Positions 1-8,649 of a DNA stretch of 64,000 bases are shown one piece after another. A program made the position numbers and the translations under genes. Position 1 is the stretch's first letter, and the number at the start of each line of letters is the position of its first letter. Source of the DNA: CAILZL01 sp049840395 (GTDB lineage: Bacteria > Pseudomonadota > Gammaproteobacteria > Steroidobacterales > Steroidobacteraceae); NCBI GenBank assembly GCA_049840395.1, contig JASGLD010000005.1, positions 992,001 to 1,056,000 on the forward strand, given 5' to 3'. A model generated the notes under the pieces. It was not told the origin of the DNA, did not search any database, and was given only the letters and a program-made list of their open reading frames with translations.

Positions 1-227
1 TTCAAGCCGAGGCGGAAGAGCGTCAGCGTCGTCTGGAAGCCGCCATGCAAACTCAGCATGCCGCTCCCGAATCCATTGTGGCGCCACCTTCTCAAGAGGT
101 GACGGATAGTTCAGCAGCAATGAATGAGCAGGTCACGCGTACTGGGCCTAAGGTGGGACGCAATGAGCCCTGCCCCTGTGGTTCGGGCAAGAAGTACAAG
201 CATTGCCACGGTGCCTTGGAAACCTGA
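1..227 (+). CDS. secA: SecA translocase ATPase, C-terminal end only
   Basis: This is the 3-prime end of secA; the gene enters from the left edge, read in the frame that starts at base 3. The visible 75 residues are a charged Q/E/R-rich helix, a flexible linker, and the C-terminal zinc-binding tail with the motif CPCGSGKKYKHCHG. In SecA family proteins this tail coordinates zinc and docks onto the SecB chaperone during Sec-dependent export. The motor domains lie outside the window. The tail also occurs in a few short SecA-like metal-binding proteins, but the upstream charged helix and the mutT neighbour support SecA. Confidence 0.93.
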   Translation, partial: QAEAEERQRRLEAAMQTQHAAPESIVAPPSQEVTDSSAAMNEQVTRTGPKVGRNEPCPCGSGKKYKHCHGALET

Positions 228-250
228 GTTGCAAGGCTGTGTGGCGGTAA

Positions 251-721
251 GTGACGGATAGCAGAATGCAGAGACCTTCTGTTGGCGAGTATTCGGTGTC
301 CGATGCGCAGCTTGTAAGTGAGCTCCCGATCATCCATGTGGTCGCGGGAGCCTTGCTCGATGGTCAGGGACGAGTCTTGATCGCCCAGCGTCCGGCCGGC
401 AAGCACATGGCTGGAGAGTGGGAATTTCCCGGCGGCAAACTCATGAAGGATGAGCAGCCAAGGGATGGGCTACTGCGTGAGTTACAGGAAGAGTTGGGTA
501 TACAAGTGCAGCAGGCCGAATGGGTGGCCAGTTGCCAACATGACTATCCGGATCGGCGTGTGGTGCTGGAGTTATGGATGGTGCCTGGATTTAGTGGCGA
601 ACCCCAGTCGCTGGATGACCAAGCGCTGCGTTGGGTGCCGTCTTCCCAACTTGAAGCTGCGGGTTTGTTACCCGCCGACAAACCGTTGGTAACAGCCTTG
701 CTTGCCAAGCTGGCGGCTTAG
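251..721 (+). CDS. mutT: 8-oxo-dGTP diphosphatase MutT (Nudix)
   Basis: A 156-residue Nudix hydrolase. The Nudix box G-x5-E-x7-RE-x2-EE-x-G is complete around residues 63-85 (GGKLMKDE, then RELQEELGI), so the metal-binding glutamates are present. MutT removes oxidised dGTP from the nucleotide pool and so prevents A:T to C:G transversions. The IHVVAGALL segment near residue 28 is where MutT proteins usually begin, so the first 25 residues may be an over-extension. The GTG at 251 is the longest start, and ATG codons at 266 and 302 are alternatives. It follows secA by 23 bases. Its stop overlaps the convergent yacG stop by four bases. Confidence 0.93.
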   Translation: MTDSRMQRPSVGEYSVSDAQLVSELPIIHVVAGALLDGQGRVLIAQRPAGKHMAGEWEFPGGKLMKDEQPRDGLLRELQEELGIQVQQAEWVASCQHDYPDRRVVLELWMVPGFSGEPQSLDDQALRWVPSSQLEAAGLLPADKPLVTALLAKLAA

Positions 722-909
722 TTATCGCGAGTATCGGGTTCACCGAGCTCTGCAGATTCAACGTCACTCTGTATGGAAATGACGTGTTTTTCCGCAGCCC
801 ATTCACCGAGATCGATCAGCTTGCAGCGTTCGCTACAAAACGGTCGCCACTTGTTCTCAAGCGAATATTCGATCAGACGCTGACAGGTCGGACAGGGGGT
901 GTGCTTCAT
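718..909 (-). CDS. yacG: DNA gyrase inhibitor YacG, zinc finger protein
   Basis: A 63-residue protein with a CPTC...CSERC four-cysteine zinc site (C6, C9, C25, C29) followed by the family segment CKLIDLGEWAAE. YacG binds GyrB and inhibits gyrase in the characterised E. coli case. The length is typical. Its ATG overlaps the zapD stop as TGATG at 907-911, which indicates translational coupling. It is the last gene of the pilD-coaE-zapD-yacG run, an arrangement conserved in many gammaproteobacteria. Confidence 0.95.
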   Translation of the reverse strand: MKHTPCPTCQRLIEYSLENKWRPFCSERCKLIDLGEWAAEKHVISIQSDVESAELGEPDTRDN

Positions 910-1748
910 CAGCTACAGGTGGTGAGCAGGAAGGGAACGTCATGTTCGACTTGTATGGGACGTGTGTTCACGCCTTGCCACTTGAGGAAGCGAATGCTGC
1001 AACGGTAATGGCTGCCGCTGATTTCCGGAAACCATTCGGTGCCGGCGGGCAGCGTGATGCGCAACAGCTGGCAATGCGAGTCCCGATCCAGGTTGAGCTG
1101 AAAGTTGCCGGCCACTGCGGTCTCGCGCCGCGGGCGTGAATTCTGGCGGGTGACCCAAAGCAGATAGATGACGGCTTCGCAAAGGATGCGAATGTGGCCC
1201 ATCCACTCGTCGAAAGCCTGCTGGCGCACTTCAAACGGTTCATTCAGCCAGTGAAAATAATCGCGTAAGTCGAACTCGCAGGTGCCACCCGGGATGGCGC
1301 TGCGATGCCTGATGGCGCTGAGAAATTCAGAATCGCGCAGGTTCTGCATGAACATACCGCCGATCGAATTGAGCTCGCCACGGTGATGTGCCAGTTGCGC
1401 CATGATGTCGTGCAGGCGGTCGCCATCGACGCCTTGCTTGGCGCGGAATTCATTCAACACGGCCAGTTGCCGCTCCAATTCCTTCAAAGCATCGGTGCGA
1501 CAATCGCCACGCGCGGTAATAGCCAGTATTTCCAGCATGGAAGACATGGCCGCCCGGGTGGCCCAGCTGCCCGTATGCTGCTGGTGGTACTGCGTCTGGC
1601 GATACAGAAATTCCAGACGCAGATACGTACGCAGGCGCTCGCTAAGCGGCTGCTCGTAATCGATGGTGGCGGCTTGAGGGTCGCTGCCGCTCTGCGGTTC
1701 TGGCGAGATCATCGCTGTATTGTGCTGCACGCGACCCACATAGGCCAA
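909..1748 (-). CDS. zapD: Cell division protein ZapD (YacF family)
   Basis: A 279-residue ZapD-family protein. The family signature begins at about residue 33 (YEQPLSERLRTYLRLEFLYRQ region) and the all-helical plus beta-sandwich body continues to the end. ZapD cross-links FtsZ filaments and promotes Z-ring bundling in the cytoplasm. The start is uncertain. The longest frame opens with TTG at 1748, and an ATG at 1712 (residue 13) leaves a 20-residue leader before the conserved domain. Neither has a strong ribosome-binding site. It lies between coaE and yacG, its usual neighbours. Confidence 0.92.
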   Translation of the reverse strand: MAYVGRVQHNTAMISPEPQSGSDPQAATIDYEQPLSERLRTYLRLEFLYRQTQYHQQHTGSWATRAAMSSMLEILAITARGDCRTDALKELERQLAVLNEFRAKQGVDGDRLHDIMAQLAHHRGELNSIGGMFMQNLRDSEFLSAIRHRSAIPGGTCEFDLRDYFHWLNEPFEVRQQAFDEWMGHIRILCEAVIYLLWVTRQNSRPRRETAVAGNFQLNLDRDSHCQLLRITLPAGTEWFPEISGSHYRCSIRFLKWQGVNTRPIQVEHDVPFLLTTCS

Positions 1749-1799
1749 GTGTTGCTCGCATCTATCTACTCTGACCGTGCGGGCTAATACGTTATAAGT

Positions 1800-2411
1800 T
1801 TATTGCCGGTCTGCAAGTTGCAGATAACGTTGGTGCAAAAAGGCTATTTTCTTCGGCAATTCAGCGAGGCTGTCGCTGTTATTGATCACGTCGTCGGCCT
1901 GTGCCAGACGTTGTTCGCGACTGGCTTGCGCGGCCAGTATGCGCTCGGCCAACTGCGGTGTAATGCCATCGCGAAGTAATAGACGCGCTAACTGAGTTGC
2001 TGCCGGACAATCAATTACCAATATGCGGTCGTACAGCGACTGACTTTGGGTTTCGATCAGCAGCGGCATGACATGGATTTGATATGGGCTGTTTGCGCGG
2101 GCTGCATGTGCCTGTTGGGCGGCGCGGATGGTGGGATGCAGTATGGCCTCCAACGCCAGTTTGTCCGCAGGATTGGCAAATATTCGCTCGCGCATTCGAG
2201 GACGATCGAGTTGTCCTGAAGCATCCAGCGCGGTGGCGCCGAAGCGTTCGACGATGGCCTGCAGTGCCGGCTGGCCAGGGAGCACAACCTCGCGTGCCAG
2301 CATGTCGCCGTCAATGATGGCAATACCCAGCCTGGCGAATTCGGCGGCCACGACGCTCTTACCGCTGGCAATACCACCGGTAAGACCAATCCAAGGCGGA
2401 CGCGGTGCCAT
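1800..2411 (-). CDS. coaE: Dephospho-CoA kinase CoaE
   Basis: A 203-residue P-loop kinase that phosphorylates the 3-prime hydroxyl of dephospho-CoA, the last step of coenzyme A synthesis. It opens with the Walker A motif GLTGGIASGKS (residues 9-19), followed by the IIDGD motif at residues 32-36 and an arginine-rich LID region. The length is typical. It starts only two bases after the pilD stop, so it is co-transcribed with pilD, as in Pseudomonas and Xanthomonas. Confidence 0.96.
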   Translation of the reverse strand: MAPRPPWIGLTGGIASGKSVVAAEFARLGIAIIDGDMLAREVVLPGQPALQAIVERFGATALDASGQLDRPRMRERIFANPADKLALEAILHPTIRAAQQAHAARANSPYQIHVMPLLIETQSQSLYDRILVIDCPAATQLARLLLRDGITPQLAERILAAQASREQRLAQADDVINNSDSLAELPKKIAFLHQRYLQLADRQ

Positions 2412-2413
2412 AT

Positions 2414-3298
2414 TTATGACTGTAGTGACTGCAGGTACGCCGTCACGATCTGGTCACCCCAGAGCATGGCAATCCAACCGGCAGAGGCCAGGTACGGGCC
2501 GAAAGGGATGGGGATATTACGATCGCGGCCGCGGATCAAAATCATGCCAATTCCCACCAGGGCGCCTACGCAGGCGGAAAGCAGAATGATGAGCGGCAAC
2601 ATCTGCCAGCCCAGCCATGCGCCCAGCGCGGCAAGCAATTTGAAATCACCGTAGCCCATGCCTTCTTTGCCGGTCAGTGCTTTGAACAAGTGAAATACCA
2701 GCCACAGGCTGAGATAGCCGGCCGCCGCGCCGATGATGGCTGCTTGAGATGTAATAGGCAGGACTGCACCGTTAAACAGGCTTAGTACCAGCCCCAGCCA
2801 TAGTAATGACAGAGTTAAGTCATCGGGCAACAGCTGGTGATCGCAATCAATCATGGTCAGTGCGATCAGTGTCCAGGTGCAGCACAATGCTGCAGCCATG
2901 TGCGCCGTGAATTCGAAGTGCCAGGCTACGATTGCGGACAGCAGTGCAGTGCCCAGTTCTACTAGCGGATAACGCACTGATATGCGAGCGCTGCAATTGG
3001 CGCAGCGACCTTTCAGCATCAACCAGCTAATCACGGGAATGTTCTGCAAGGCGGTGATCTGCGCGCCGCAATGAGGGCAGGCTGAGCGGGGCACTGACAG
3101 GTTGTACTTCTGTGCTGCGGAGTCGGCTGTGGTTTCGAGCGCCAGTAACTCCTGGGCCTGCTTGCGCCAATCGCGCTCCATCATGATGGGCAGGCGATGA
3201 ATAACCACGTTGAGAAAACTGCCGACGAGCAGGCTCAAGATGAAAACGCTTGCTATGAGCCATGCGGGTTCACTGGCGTATAACTCGGAAAGCGTCAT
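2414..3298 (-). CDS. pilD: Prepilin peptidase and N-methyltransferase PilD
   Basis: A 294-residue integral membrane protease that cleaves the leader of type IV prepilins after the invariant glycine and methylates the new N-terminal phenylalanine. The N-terminal domain has the zinc-type cysteine pairs C74-x2-C77 and C99-x2-C102. The aspartyl protease residues are D151 in the MIDCD segment and D218 in GYGDFK. About eight hydrophobic segments are visible. It processes PilA (8650-9084) and the minor pilins. It heads the pilD-coaE-zapD-yacG run, and a terminator-like hairpin separates it from pilC. Confidence 0.97.
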   Translation of the reverse strand: MTLSELYASEPAWLIASVFILSLLVGSFLNVVIHRLPIMMERDWRKQAQELLALETTADSAAQKYNLSVPRSACPHCGAQITALQNIPVISWLMLKGRCANCSARISVRYPLVELGTALLSAIVAWHFEFTAHMAAALCCTWTLIALTMIDCDHQLLPDDLTLSLLWLGLVLSLFNGAVLPITSQAAIIGAAAGYLSLWLVFHLFKALTGKEGMGYGDFKLLAALGAWLGWQMLPLIILLSACVGALVGIGMILIRGRDRNIPIPFGPYLASAGWIAMLWGDQIVTAYLQSLQS

Positions 3299-3341
3299 GG
3301 TGATTGGTTGCTAGTCGACAATGAATTGGCAGTTATCTATG

Positions 3342-3373
3342 AAAAACGCCGCATCCTGTTACAGAGGCGGCGT
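3342..3373 (-). terminator. Rho-independent terminator between pilC and pilD
   Basis: Reading the minus strand, a 7-base stem (acgccgc/gcggcgt, 3367-3373 and 3346-3352) with a 14-base loop is followed by a run of five T. It lies 27 bases past the pilC stop and about 45 bases before the pilD start. It should end or attenuate pilBC transcription, leaving little room for a separate pilD promoter. Confidence 0.7.
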
Positions 3374-3399
3374 CTTTTGATTGCGGCAGGCGAGTGGGC

Positions 3400-4617
3400 T
3401 TAGACCACAGCGCCCAGCTTGAAGATGGGTAGATACATGGCGATCACCATGCCGCCCACCAGCACGCCTAGTATGGCCATGATCAAGGGTTCCAACAGGC
3501 TGCTCATCGCATCCACGGCGGCGTCCACGTCGGCTTCATAGAAGTCGGCAACCTTGCCCGACATGGCGTCCAGTGAGCCGGACTCTTCACCCACGGCGAT
3601 CATCTGTACCACCATGTTGGGGAACAGGCCGGTATTTTCCATACTGCGTTGCAGTCGTTGTCCAGTGGAGACTTCATCGCGAATTCTCAGGGTGGCGTCT
3701 TGATAGACAATATTGCCAGTAGCGCCAGATACCGAAACCAATGCTTCCACCAGCGGTACGCCGGCAGCGAACATGGTGGACAGCGTACGCGCAAAACGAG
3801 CGATGGCCGCTTTGACGAGAATAGGACCCAGTACCGGCATCTTGAGCAATATTCTATCGATAGCCTGGCGCATGGGTCTGGAGCGTTTGTAAAAATAGAA
3901 GAAAGCGTAAATGCCGCCGGCAGCTATCACGCCCATGTAAATACCGGTTGCTTGCACGAATTTTGAGAGGCTGATTACCATCATGGTGAAGGCAGGCAGA
4001 TCGGCGCCAAAGTCTTTAAAGATGCTTTCGAACTGCGGGATCACAAAGATCAGCAAGACCAGCGTTACTATCACGGCGACAACCAGCACAGCTGCCGGAT
4101 AGAACATGGCTTTCTTGATCTTTTTCTTCAGTGCCTCGGTCTTTTCCTTGTAACTGGCAACTTTGTCCAACAAGGTTTCAAGCGCACCGGCGTGTTCACC
4201 GGCCTCAACCAGATTGACGAACAGATCGTCAAAGTAAAGTGGATGCTTGGCCAGTGCCTCATGCAATGTGGTGCCGGCTTCCACATCGCCCTTGATGGCC
4301 AAGATCAACCTCTGCATGGCGGGCTTTTCATGGCCATTGCCGACGATTTCGAAGGCTTGCACCATCGGAATACCAGCCTGCAGCATGGTGGCCAGTTGAC
4401 GTGCGAACAGGGCGATATCCCCAGCTTCAATCTTCTTGTCGCTTTTGAATAGCTTGGATTCCTTGCGAATCTTTCTTGCTACCACGCCTTGCTTGCGCAG
4501 GTCGGCCTTGACCGCTGCTTCAGAGGCAGCCATGAGCCGGCCCTTTACCTTCTGGCCTTTGCGGTCTACACCTTCGTAGGTGTAGGGAAATTGTTGGGTG
4601 GCGATGACTTGAGCCAT
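3400..4617 (-). CDS. pilC: Type IV pilus inner membrane platform protein PilC
   Basis: A 405-residue polytopic protein of the GspF/PilC family. Two copies of the T2SSF domain are seen (about residues 70-195 and 275-395), each followed by hydrophobic segments; the strongest are near residues 170-195, 215-240 and 375-400. PilC is the inner-membrane platform that couples the PilB and PilT motors to pilin insertion and removal. The N-terminal FPYTYEGVDRKGQKVKG segment is typical. It lies 105 bases downstream of pilB on the same strand. Confidence 0.97.
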   Translation of the reverse strand: MAQVIATQQFPYTYEGVDRKGQKVKGRLMAASEAAVKADLRKQGVVARKIRKESKLFKSDKKIEAGDIALFARQLATMLQAGIPMVQAFEIVGNGHEKPAMQRLILAIKGDVEAGTTLHEALAKHPLYFDDLFVNLVEAGEHAGALETLLDKVASYKEKTEALKKKIKKAMFYPAAVLVVAVIVTLVLLIFVIPQFESIFKDFGADLPAFTMMVISLSKFVQATGIYMGVIAAGGIYAFFYFYKRSRPMRQAIDRILLKMPVLGPILVKAAIARFARTLSTMFAAGVPLVEALVSVSGATGNIVYQDATLRIRDEVSTGQRLQRSMENTGLFPNMVVQMIAVGEESGSLDAMSGKVADFYEADVDAAVDAMSSLLEPLIMAILGVLVGGMVIAMYLPIFKLGAVV

Positions 4618-4722
4618 GTTGTCGTTCCTGGCAAACAGGTAATGATGTTTACACTGCAGGAAGTAAGGTTGCGAGTCTCATTGTCTTTATATTCCTACAG
4701 TCGGCTTAACAGAAGCAGCCGC

Positions 4723-6468
4723 TCACTCCACGGTGCACTGATGCATTTCATCAAGACTGGTGAGTCCATTCTTGACTTTTTCTCGTGCCGAACGCCGCAG
4801 ATCCCAAACGCCTTCCTTATCGGCTTGTTCGGCGATTTCCATGGCATCTCCGCCACGCAAAATTATGCGGCTGATTGTTTCGGTGATTGGCATGACTTGG
4901 TAAATGCCCAAGCGTCCTTTGTAACCGTCGGAACATTGACTGCAGCCGACGGGTTTGAATAGTTTAAGTCCTGCAGCAATTTCCGCATCCGTAAAACCTT
5001 CTTTGCGTAACGCTTCAGGCGGCAAATCGAGTGGCGCCTTGCAGTTCGAGCACAGCTTGCGCGCGAGGCGTTGCGCGATAATCAATGCCACCGATGTGGC
5101 GATGGCATAGGGCTGCACGCCCATATCGACCATGCGCGAAAGAGTCTTGGGTGCGTCATTGGTATGCAGTGTGGAGAGCACCAAGTGTCCTGTCTGCGAT
5201 GCCTTGATGGCGATCTCTGCTGTTTCCAGGTCGCGAATTTCACCCACCATGATCACGTCTGGATCTTGACGAAGAAACGCGCGCAGAGCGGACGCGAAAG
5301 TTAAACCGACCTTCGGATTGACATTGACTTGATTGACGCCCGGCAAATTGATTTCCGCTGGATCTTCCGCCGTCGAAATATTGGTGTCTTCCTTGTTGAG
5401 AATGTTCAGGCCGGTATACAGCGATACGGTTTTACCACTGCCTGTAGGGCCGGTGACCAAAATCATGCCATGTGGCCGGGCCAGGGCTTGCATGTATAGA
5501 TCTTTTTGAAAGGGCTCATAACCCAGCGCATCAATGCCCAGCATGGCACTGGACGGGTCGAGAATACGCGCCACGATCTTTTCGCCGAAAAGGGTCGGGC
5601 AGGTGCTGACGCGGAAGTCGATAGCGCGCGTCTTGGATATGCGCATCTTGATGCGGCCGTCTTGCGGCACGCGTCGTTCAGCGATATCGAGGCGCGACAT
5701 CACTTTCACACGGGCGGCCAGTTTGTAAGCCAGTGCTACGGGCGGTGCGGCGATTTCCTTCAAGTACCCGTCAATGCGAAACCGGATTCGATAAATTTTT
5801 TCATAAGGTTCGAAATGGATGTCGGAAGCGCCCTTTTTGATGGCGTCCAACAAAATCTTGTTGACGAAGCGGACGATGGGCGCATCTTCCACATCGTCGC
5901 GGCCAACGGCTTGGCCTAGGTCATCTTCATCACCGCCGGTGACGTCCAGACCTTCCAGGTCGACGTCGTCCTCCGTCAGGTTCGGCATCTGGGTGTCGAC
6001 TTGTTCAATCGCCTTGCCGGCGACTTTTTGCAACTTGTCCTCTTCCACCACCACGGCTTCTACAGTCATGGAGGTTTGGAATTTGATCTCATCCAGGGCG
6101 TGGGTATTGGTCGGGTCGGACACCGCTAGGAATAGTCTTTTACCGCGGCGGGCCAGCGGCAACACTCGATGTTTCTGCAACAGCTTGTCTGACACCAGGC
6201 GCACCACATCCAGGTCCGGCTGAATGGAGTCCAGGTCGAGCAGCGGTACACCGAATTCTTGAGAGGCGGCAATGGCAATTTCCCGAGCATCCGCCAGCCC
6301 CTTGGCTACCAGATGGGCGACCAGGTTGGTATTGGCCGTCTTCGCGTCCTCAATGGCTTGCAGCGCGGTTTTTTCGTCCAGCAACCCATCCTGGATCAGA
6401 CGCTGCGGCAAGCCCTGCAGGGCCATGCGTTGCGCCGGATTGATGGACAGGGAGGAGGGGTCGATCAT
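4723..6468 (-). CDS. pilB: Type IV pilus assembly ATPase PilB
   Basis: A 581-residue GspE-family hexameric ATPase that powers pilus extension. The N-terminal GspE_N-like domain spans about residues 15-160. The ATPase core carries Walker A GPTGSGKT, an Asp box, Walker B-like VGEIRDLETAEIA and a His box. A tetracysteine zinc site (CSNC...CSQC) lies near residues 475-515. The length is normal. Its N-terminal region aligns only poorly with the tandem MshEN consensus, so I do not claim c-di-GMP binding. The gene is upstream of pilC and 150 bases downstream of the phosphatase-superfamily gene. Confidence 0.97.
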   Translation of the reverse strand: MIDPSSLSINPAQRMALQGLPQRLIQDGLLDEKTALQAIEDAKTANTNLVAHLVAKGLADAREIAIAASQEFGVPLLDLDSIQPDLDVVRLVSDKLLQKHRVLPLARRGKRLFLAVSDPTNTHALDEIKFQTSMTVEAVVVEEDKLQKVAGKAIEQVDTQMPNLTEDDVDLEGLDVTGGDEDDLGQAVGRDDVEDAPIVRFVNKILLDAIKKGASDIHFEPYEKIYRIRFRIDGYLKEIAAPPVALAYKLAARVKVMSRLDIAERRVPQDGRIKMRISKTRAIDFRVSTCPTLFGEKIVARILDPSSAMLGIDALGYEPFQKDLYMQALARPHGMILVTGPTGSGKTVSLYTGLNILNKEDTNISTAEDPAEINLPGVNQVNVNPKVGLTFASALRAFLRQDPDVIMVGEIRDLETAEIAIKASQTGHLVLSTLHTNDAPKTLSRMVDMGVQPYAIATSVALIIAQRLARKLCSNCKAPLDLPPEALRKEGFTDAEIAAGLKLFKPVGCSQCSDGYKGRLGIYQVMPITETISRIILRGGDAMEIAEQADKEGVWDLRRSAREKVKNGLTSLDEMHQCTVE

Positions 6469-6620
6469 GGGAATGATCCGCGAGTAGGACGGAACCTAAG
6501 TTTCGCCGGAAGTGGAGTATGGATCAATTGTCAAATTAGGCTGGATTGTGCCTAAGGGACACAGGGGGTATGTGGATGCACATCACGGATTACAGCATCC
6601 GGAATGGGTTGGGTCCGCGA

Positions 6621-8540
6621 TCAGCCCTGCAGCTGCTTCATGATCTTTTCCTTGTAAGCTTTTATTAAATTAATGTCCGTTTGATTGGCAGGTAGCTTTT
6701 CCTTGGGCAGTCCGGCCGAATCCAGGGAAAGCGTAAAGAATTGCTGGGCAAAATTGGAAAAGTAAGTGACGCGATCCGGGCACCGCAGGCCAAAATCTTT
6801 AATGCTTGCCAGTTCTGGGAGTCGCGTTTCCCGAATACGTAAGCGGCCCAATTTATCAATTTCGTAATAGGAGGCCGAGCTTTGGGCCACCACGGCAGGA
6901 TCTAAAGACCGGTAGTCTTCGGCAGCACTGAAGCGCAAATCGGTTTCGGTGTAAATGCAATCTGTCGTAGGGGCGATTGTCGTTGTGCCTTCTGCAAGGA
7001 AACGTGTGATGGCTCCGCGCAAATCAAGCAACGATACTTGGCGGCTATCTGAATTTTTATTTGCAACAGGTGAGCCGTCGCGAAACCGATTGACTGCTAG
7101 AACGATATGGTTTTGATGGTCGCTGACCACGCTCGTGCCGTGCCCGTAGCTCTGTATCTCATTGGGATCTTCGGGGAAGGCCAGCGTTGATTCCGGGTAG
7201 CCAAGCGCTTCGCCATGGTCGGACAGCAGGATGACCAGCGCGTTGCGCAGTTGTCCTTGTTCCTTCAGGCCTTGCAGAAGTTGCTCAATCTGGCGATCGA
7301 CCACCGTGAGGGCGGCTGCGTGCTTGTTCCAGAAATCGTTCTCGGTGTTGAACTTTATTTTGGCGTGACGGGTTTCAAAGGGGAAATGCGCTGATTCAAA
7401 GTGAATTGCCAGGAACAGCGGTTTCGAATCCTTGGCTGCATCCATGGTGTTTTGCACAAATGCACTGGCGTCATAGTTGGCTGGCGACTCGGTGTTGGTG
7501 TACGAGTAAGGCAGCAGCCACTTGGCTACCTTGGTCTGAAGCAATACATTGGTCAGTGGTGTGTCATTGATCTGCTGAAGTGCGAAATCCAGTGCGCCCA
7601 CCTCTGGTCCCACTATTTCATCGAAGCCAAACGATTCGTCGATATTGTTGAAGCGGCGCTCATCCATGGCGAACACCGTGTGAAAGCCGCGTTGTTGCAG
7701 TTCGGTGGATATCAGATCTGATTTCTCGACAAAATCCATGTTACGCAGGTTGAACAGGCCGCCGTTGTCTGCGGCTTGCTTGCCGGACAGGATGGACATC
7801 CAGGCGGGAAAAGTTCTGCCAATCGGTGTGTACGCCCGTTCGTAGGACGTGCCGCTGGTCATCAGTTGGCTAATGGTGGGCAGGTTATTTGCCAGTCGTG
7901 CGTAGGCGTTGTGCGAGAAGGAATCAACCCCAATTAAAATTACATTGGGCTGATCTTGTCCGGGCGCTCCGACCGCCGTGCTTATGCTGAATTGAGTCAG
8001 TGGGGTCAGCGCGAGAATGCCGCCGACTAATACTGCGCAGCGGCGTAAAGCTCTTGAGGTCAGTATTATCCAGAGCGAGCCTGAGGAAATGATTGCGGCG
8101 GTAGTTACCGCAAGCAACGGGTTGTTCAAGAATGGAAATGCAAACGTATAGGTCGTTTGTTCGAAAACGGCGGCATTACCTGATATTAGGAAAACCCATC
8201 CTATTATCAGTGTCAAAGCGATGCACAGTCTGGGTTCTATGCGCCAAGTGCGTGCGGCTTTGTGTGCAATTCCCCAAAGCAGCGAAAAGAAGCCTATCAA
8301 CAGTAGAAAATGCGCGAGCCCATTTACGAGTAGGTGTAGTTTGACATGCGGGGAGGCTAATACATCTTTGAAAAGCGATTGCACCCTGTCATCGTCGATG
8401 GCGGTGTCCAGACCGTACATCACGCTGGGCAAGTAGTACAAAAAAATGAAGCAGAGGAATGAGCTGGGAAGAAGCCACCAATCTTTGCGGGAGACGGGCG
8501 AAATCTCAGCTGTTGAACGCGGCGTCTGTTCGGTGGACAT
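6621..8540 (-). CDS. Membrane-bound sulfatase-like (alkaline phosphatase superfamily) enzyme
   Basis: A 639-residue protein with about five N-terminal transmembrane segments (roughly residues 20-45, 68-90, 103-123, 135-155, 163-185) and a periplasmic catalytic domain. The domain shows alkaline-phosphatase-superfamily metal motifs: VILIGVDSF near residue 200, a TPIGRTFPAW nucleophile region without the CxPxR signature of true sulfatases, and LLSDHGEALG near residue 445. Such proteins include LtaS, EptA-type phosphoethanolamine transferases and neisserial pilin phospho-form transferases. The substrate here is unknown. It sits directly downstream of pilA on the same strand, but a strong terminator lies between them. 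Confidence 0.8.
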   Translation of the reverse strand: MSTEQTPRSTAEISPVSRKDWWLLPSSFLCFIFLYYLPSVMYGLDTAIDDDRVQSLFKDVLASPHVKLHLLVNGLAHFLLLIGFFSLLWGIAHKAARTWRIEPRLCIALTLIIGWVFLISGNAAVFEQTTYTFAFPFLNNPLLAVTTAAIISSGSLWIILTSRALRRCAVLVGGILALTPLTQFSISTAVGAPGQDQPNVILIGVDSFSHNAYARLANNLPTISQLMTSGTSYERAYTPIGRTFPAWMSILSGKQAADNGGLFNLRNMDFVEKSDLISTELQQRGFHTVFAMDERRFNNIDESFGFDEIVGPEVGALDFALQQINDTPLTNVLLQTKVAKWLLPYSYTNTESPANYDASAFVQNTMDAAKDSKPLFLAIHFESAHFPFETRHAKIKFNTENDFWNKHAAALTVVDRQIEQLLQGLKEQGQLRNALVILLSDHGEALGYPESTLAFPEDPNEIQSYGHGTSVVSDHQNHIVLAVNRFRDGSPVANKNSDSRQVSLLDLRGAITRFLAEGTTTIAPTTDCIYTETDLRFSAAEDYRSLDPAVVAQSSASYYEIDKLGRLRIRETRLPELASIKDFGLRCPDRVTYFSNFAQQFFTLSLDSAGLPKEKLPANQTDINLIKAYKEKIMKQLQG

Positions 8541-8592
8541 GGTGCAGTGGCGGCAGTTTATTTATCAGTCGAGAATATCAGTTCCGACAATC

Positions 8593-8622
8593 AAAAAAGC
8601 GGGACACGCTGCCGTGCCCCGC
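8593..8622 (-). terminator. Rho-independent terminator of pilA
   Basis: On the minus strand a 10-base GC-rich stem (gcggggcacg paired with cgtgtcccgc, one G-U pair) with a 4-base loop is followed by six T. It lies 28 bases past the pilA stop, so the abundant pilin mRNA should be monocistronic. Confidence 0.9.
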
Positions 8623-8649
8623 CTTGTGCATTTCGATGAGGTCTCGAAA

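Noticed and set aside
4723..6468. c-di-GMP-binding MshEN motif in PilB
   Set aside because: The N-terminal region does not keep the G10 and Q24 spacing in two tandem 24-residue units, so unlike the EPS protein I make no claim.
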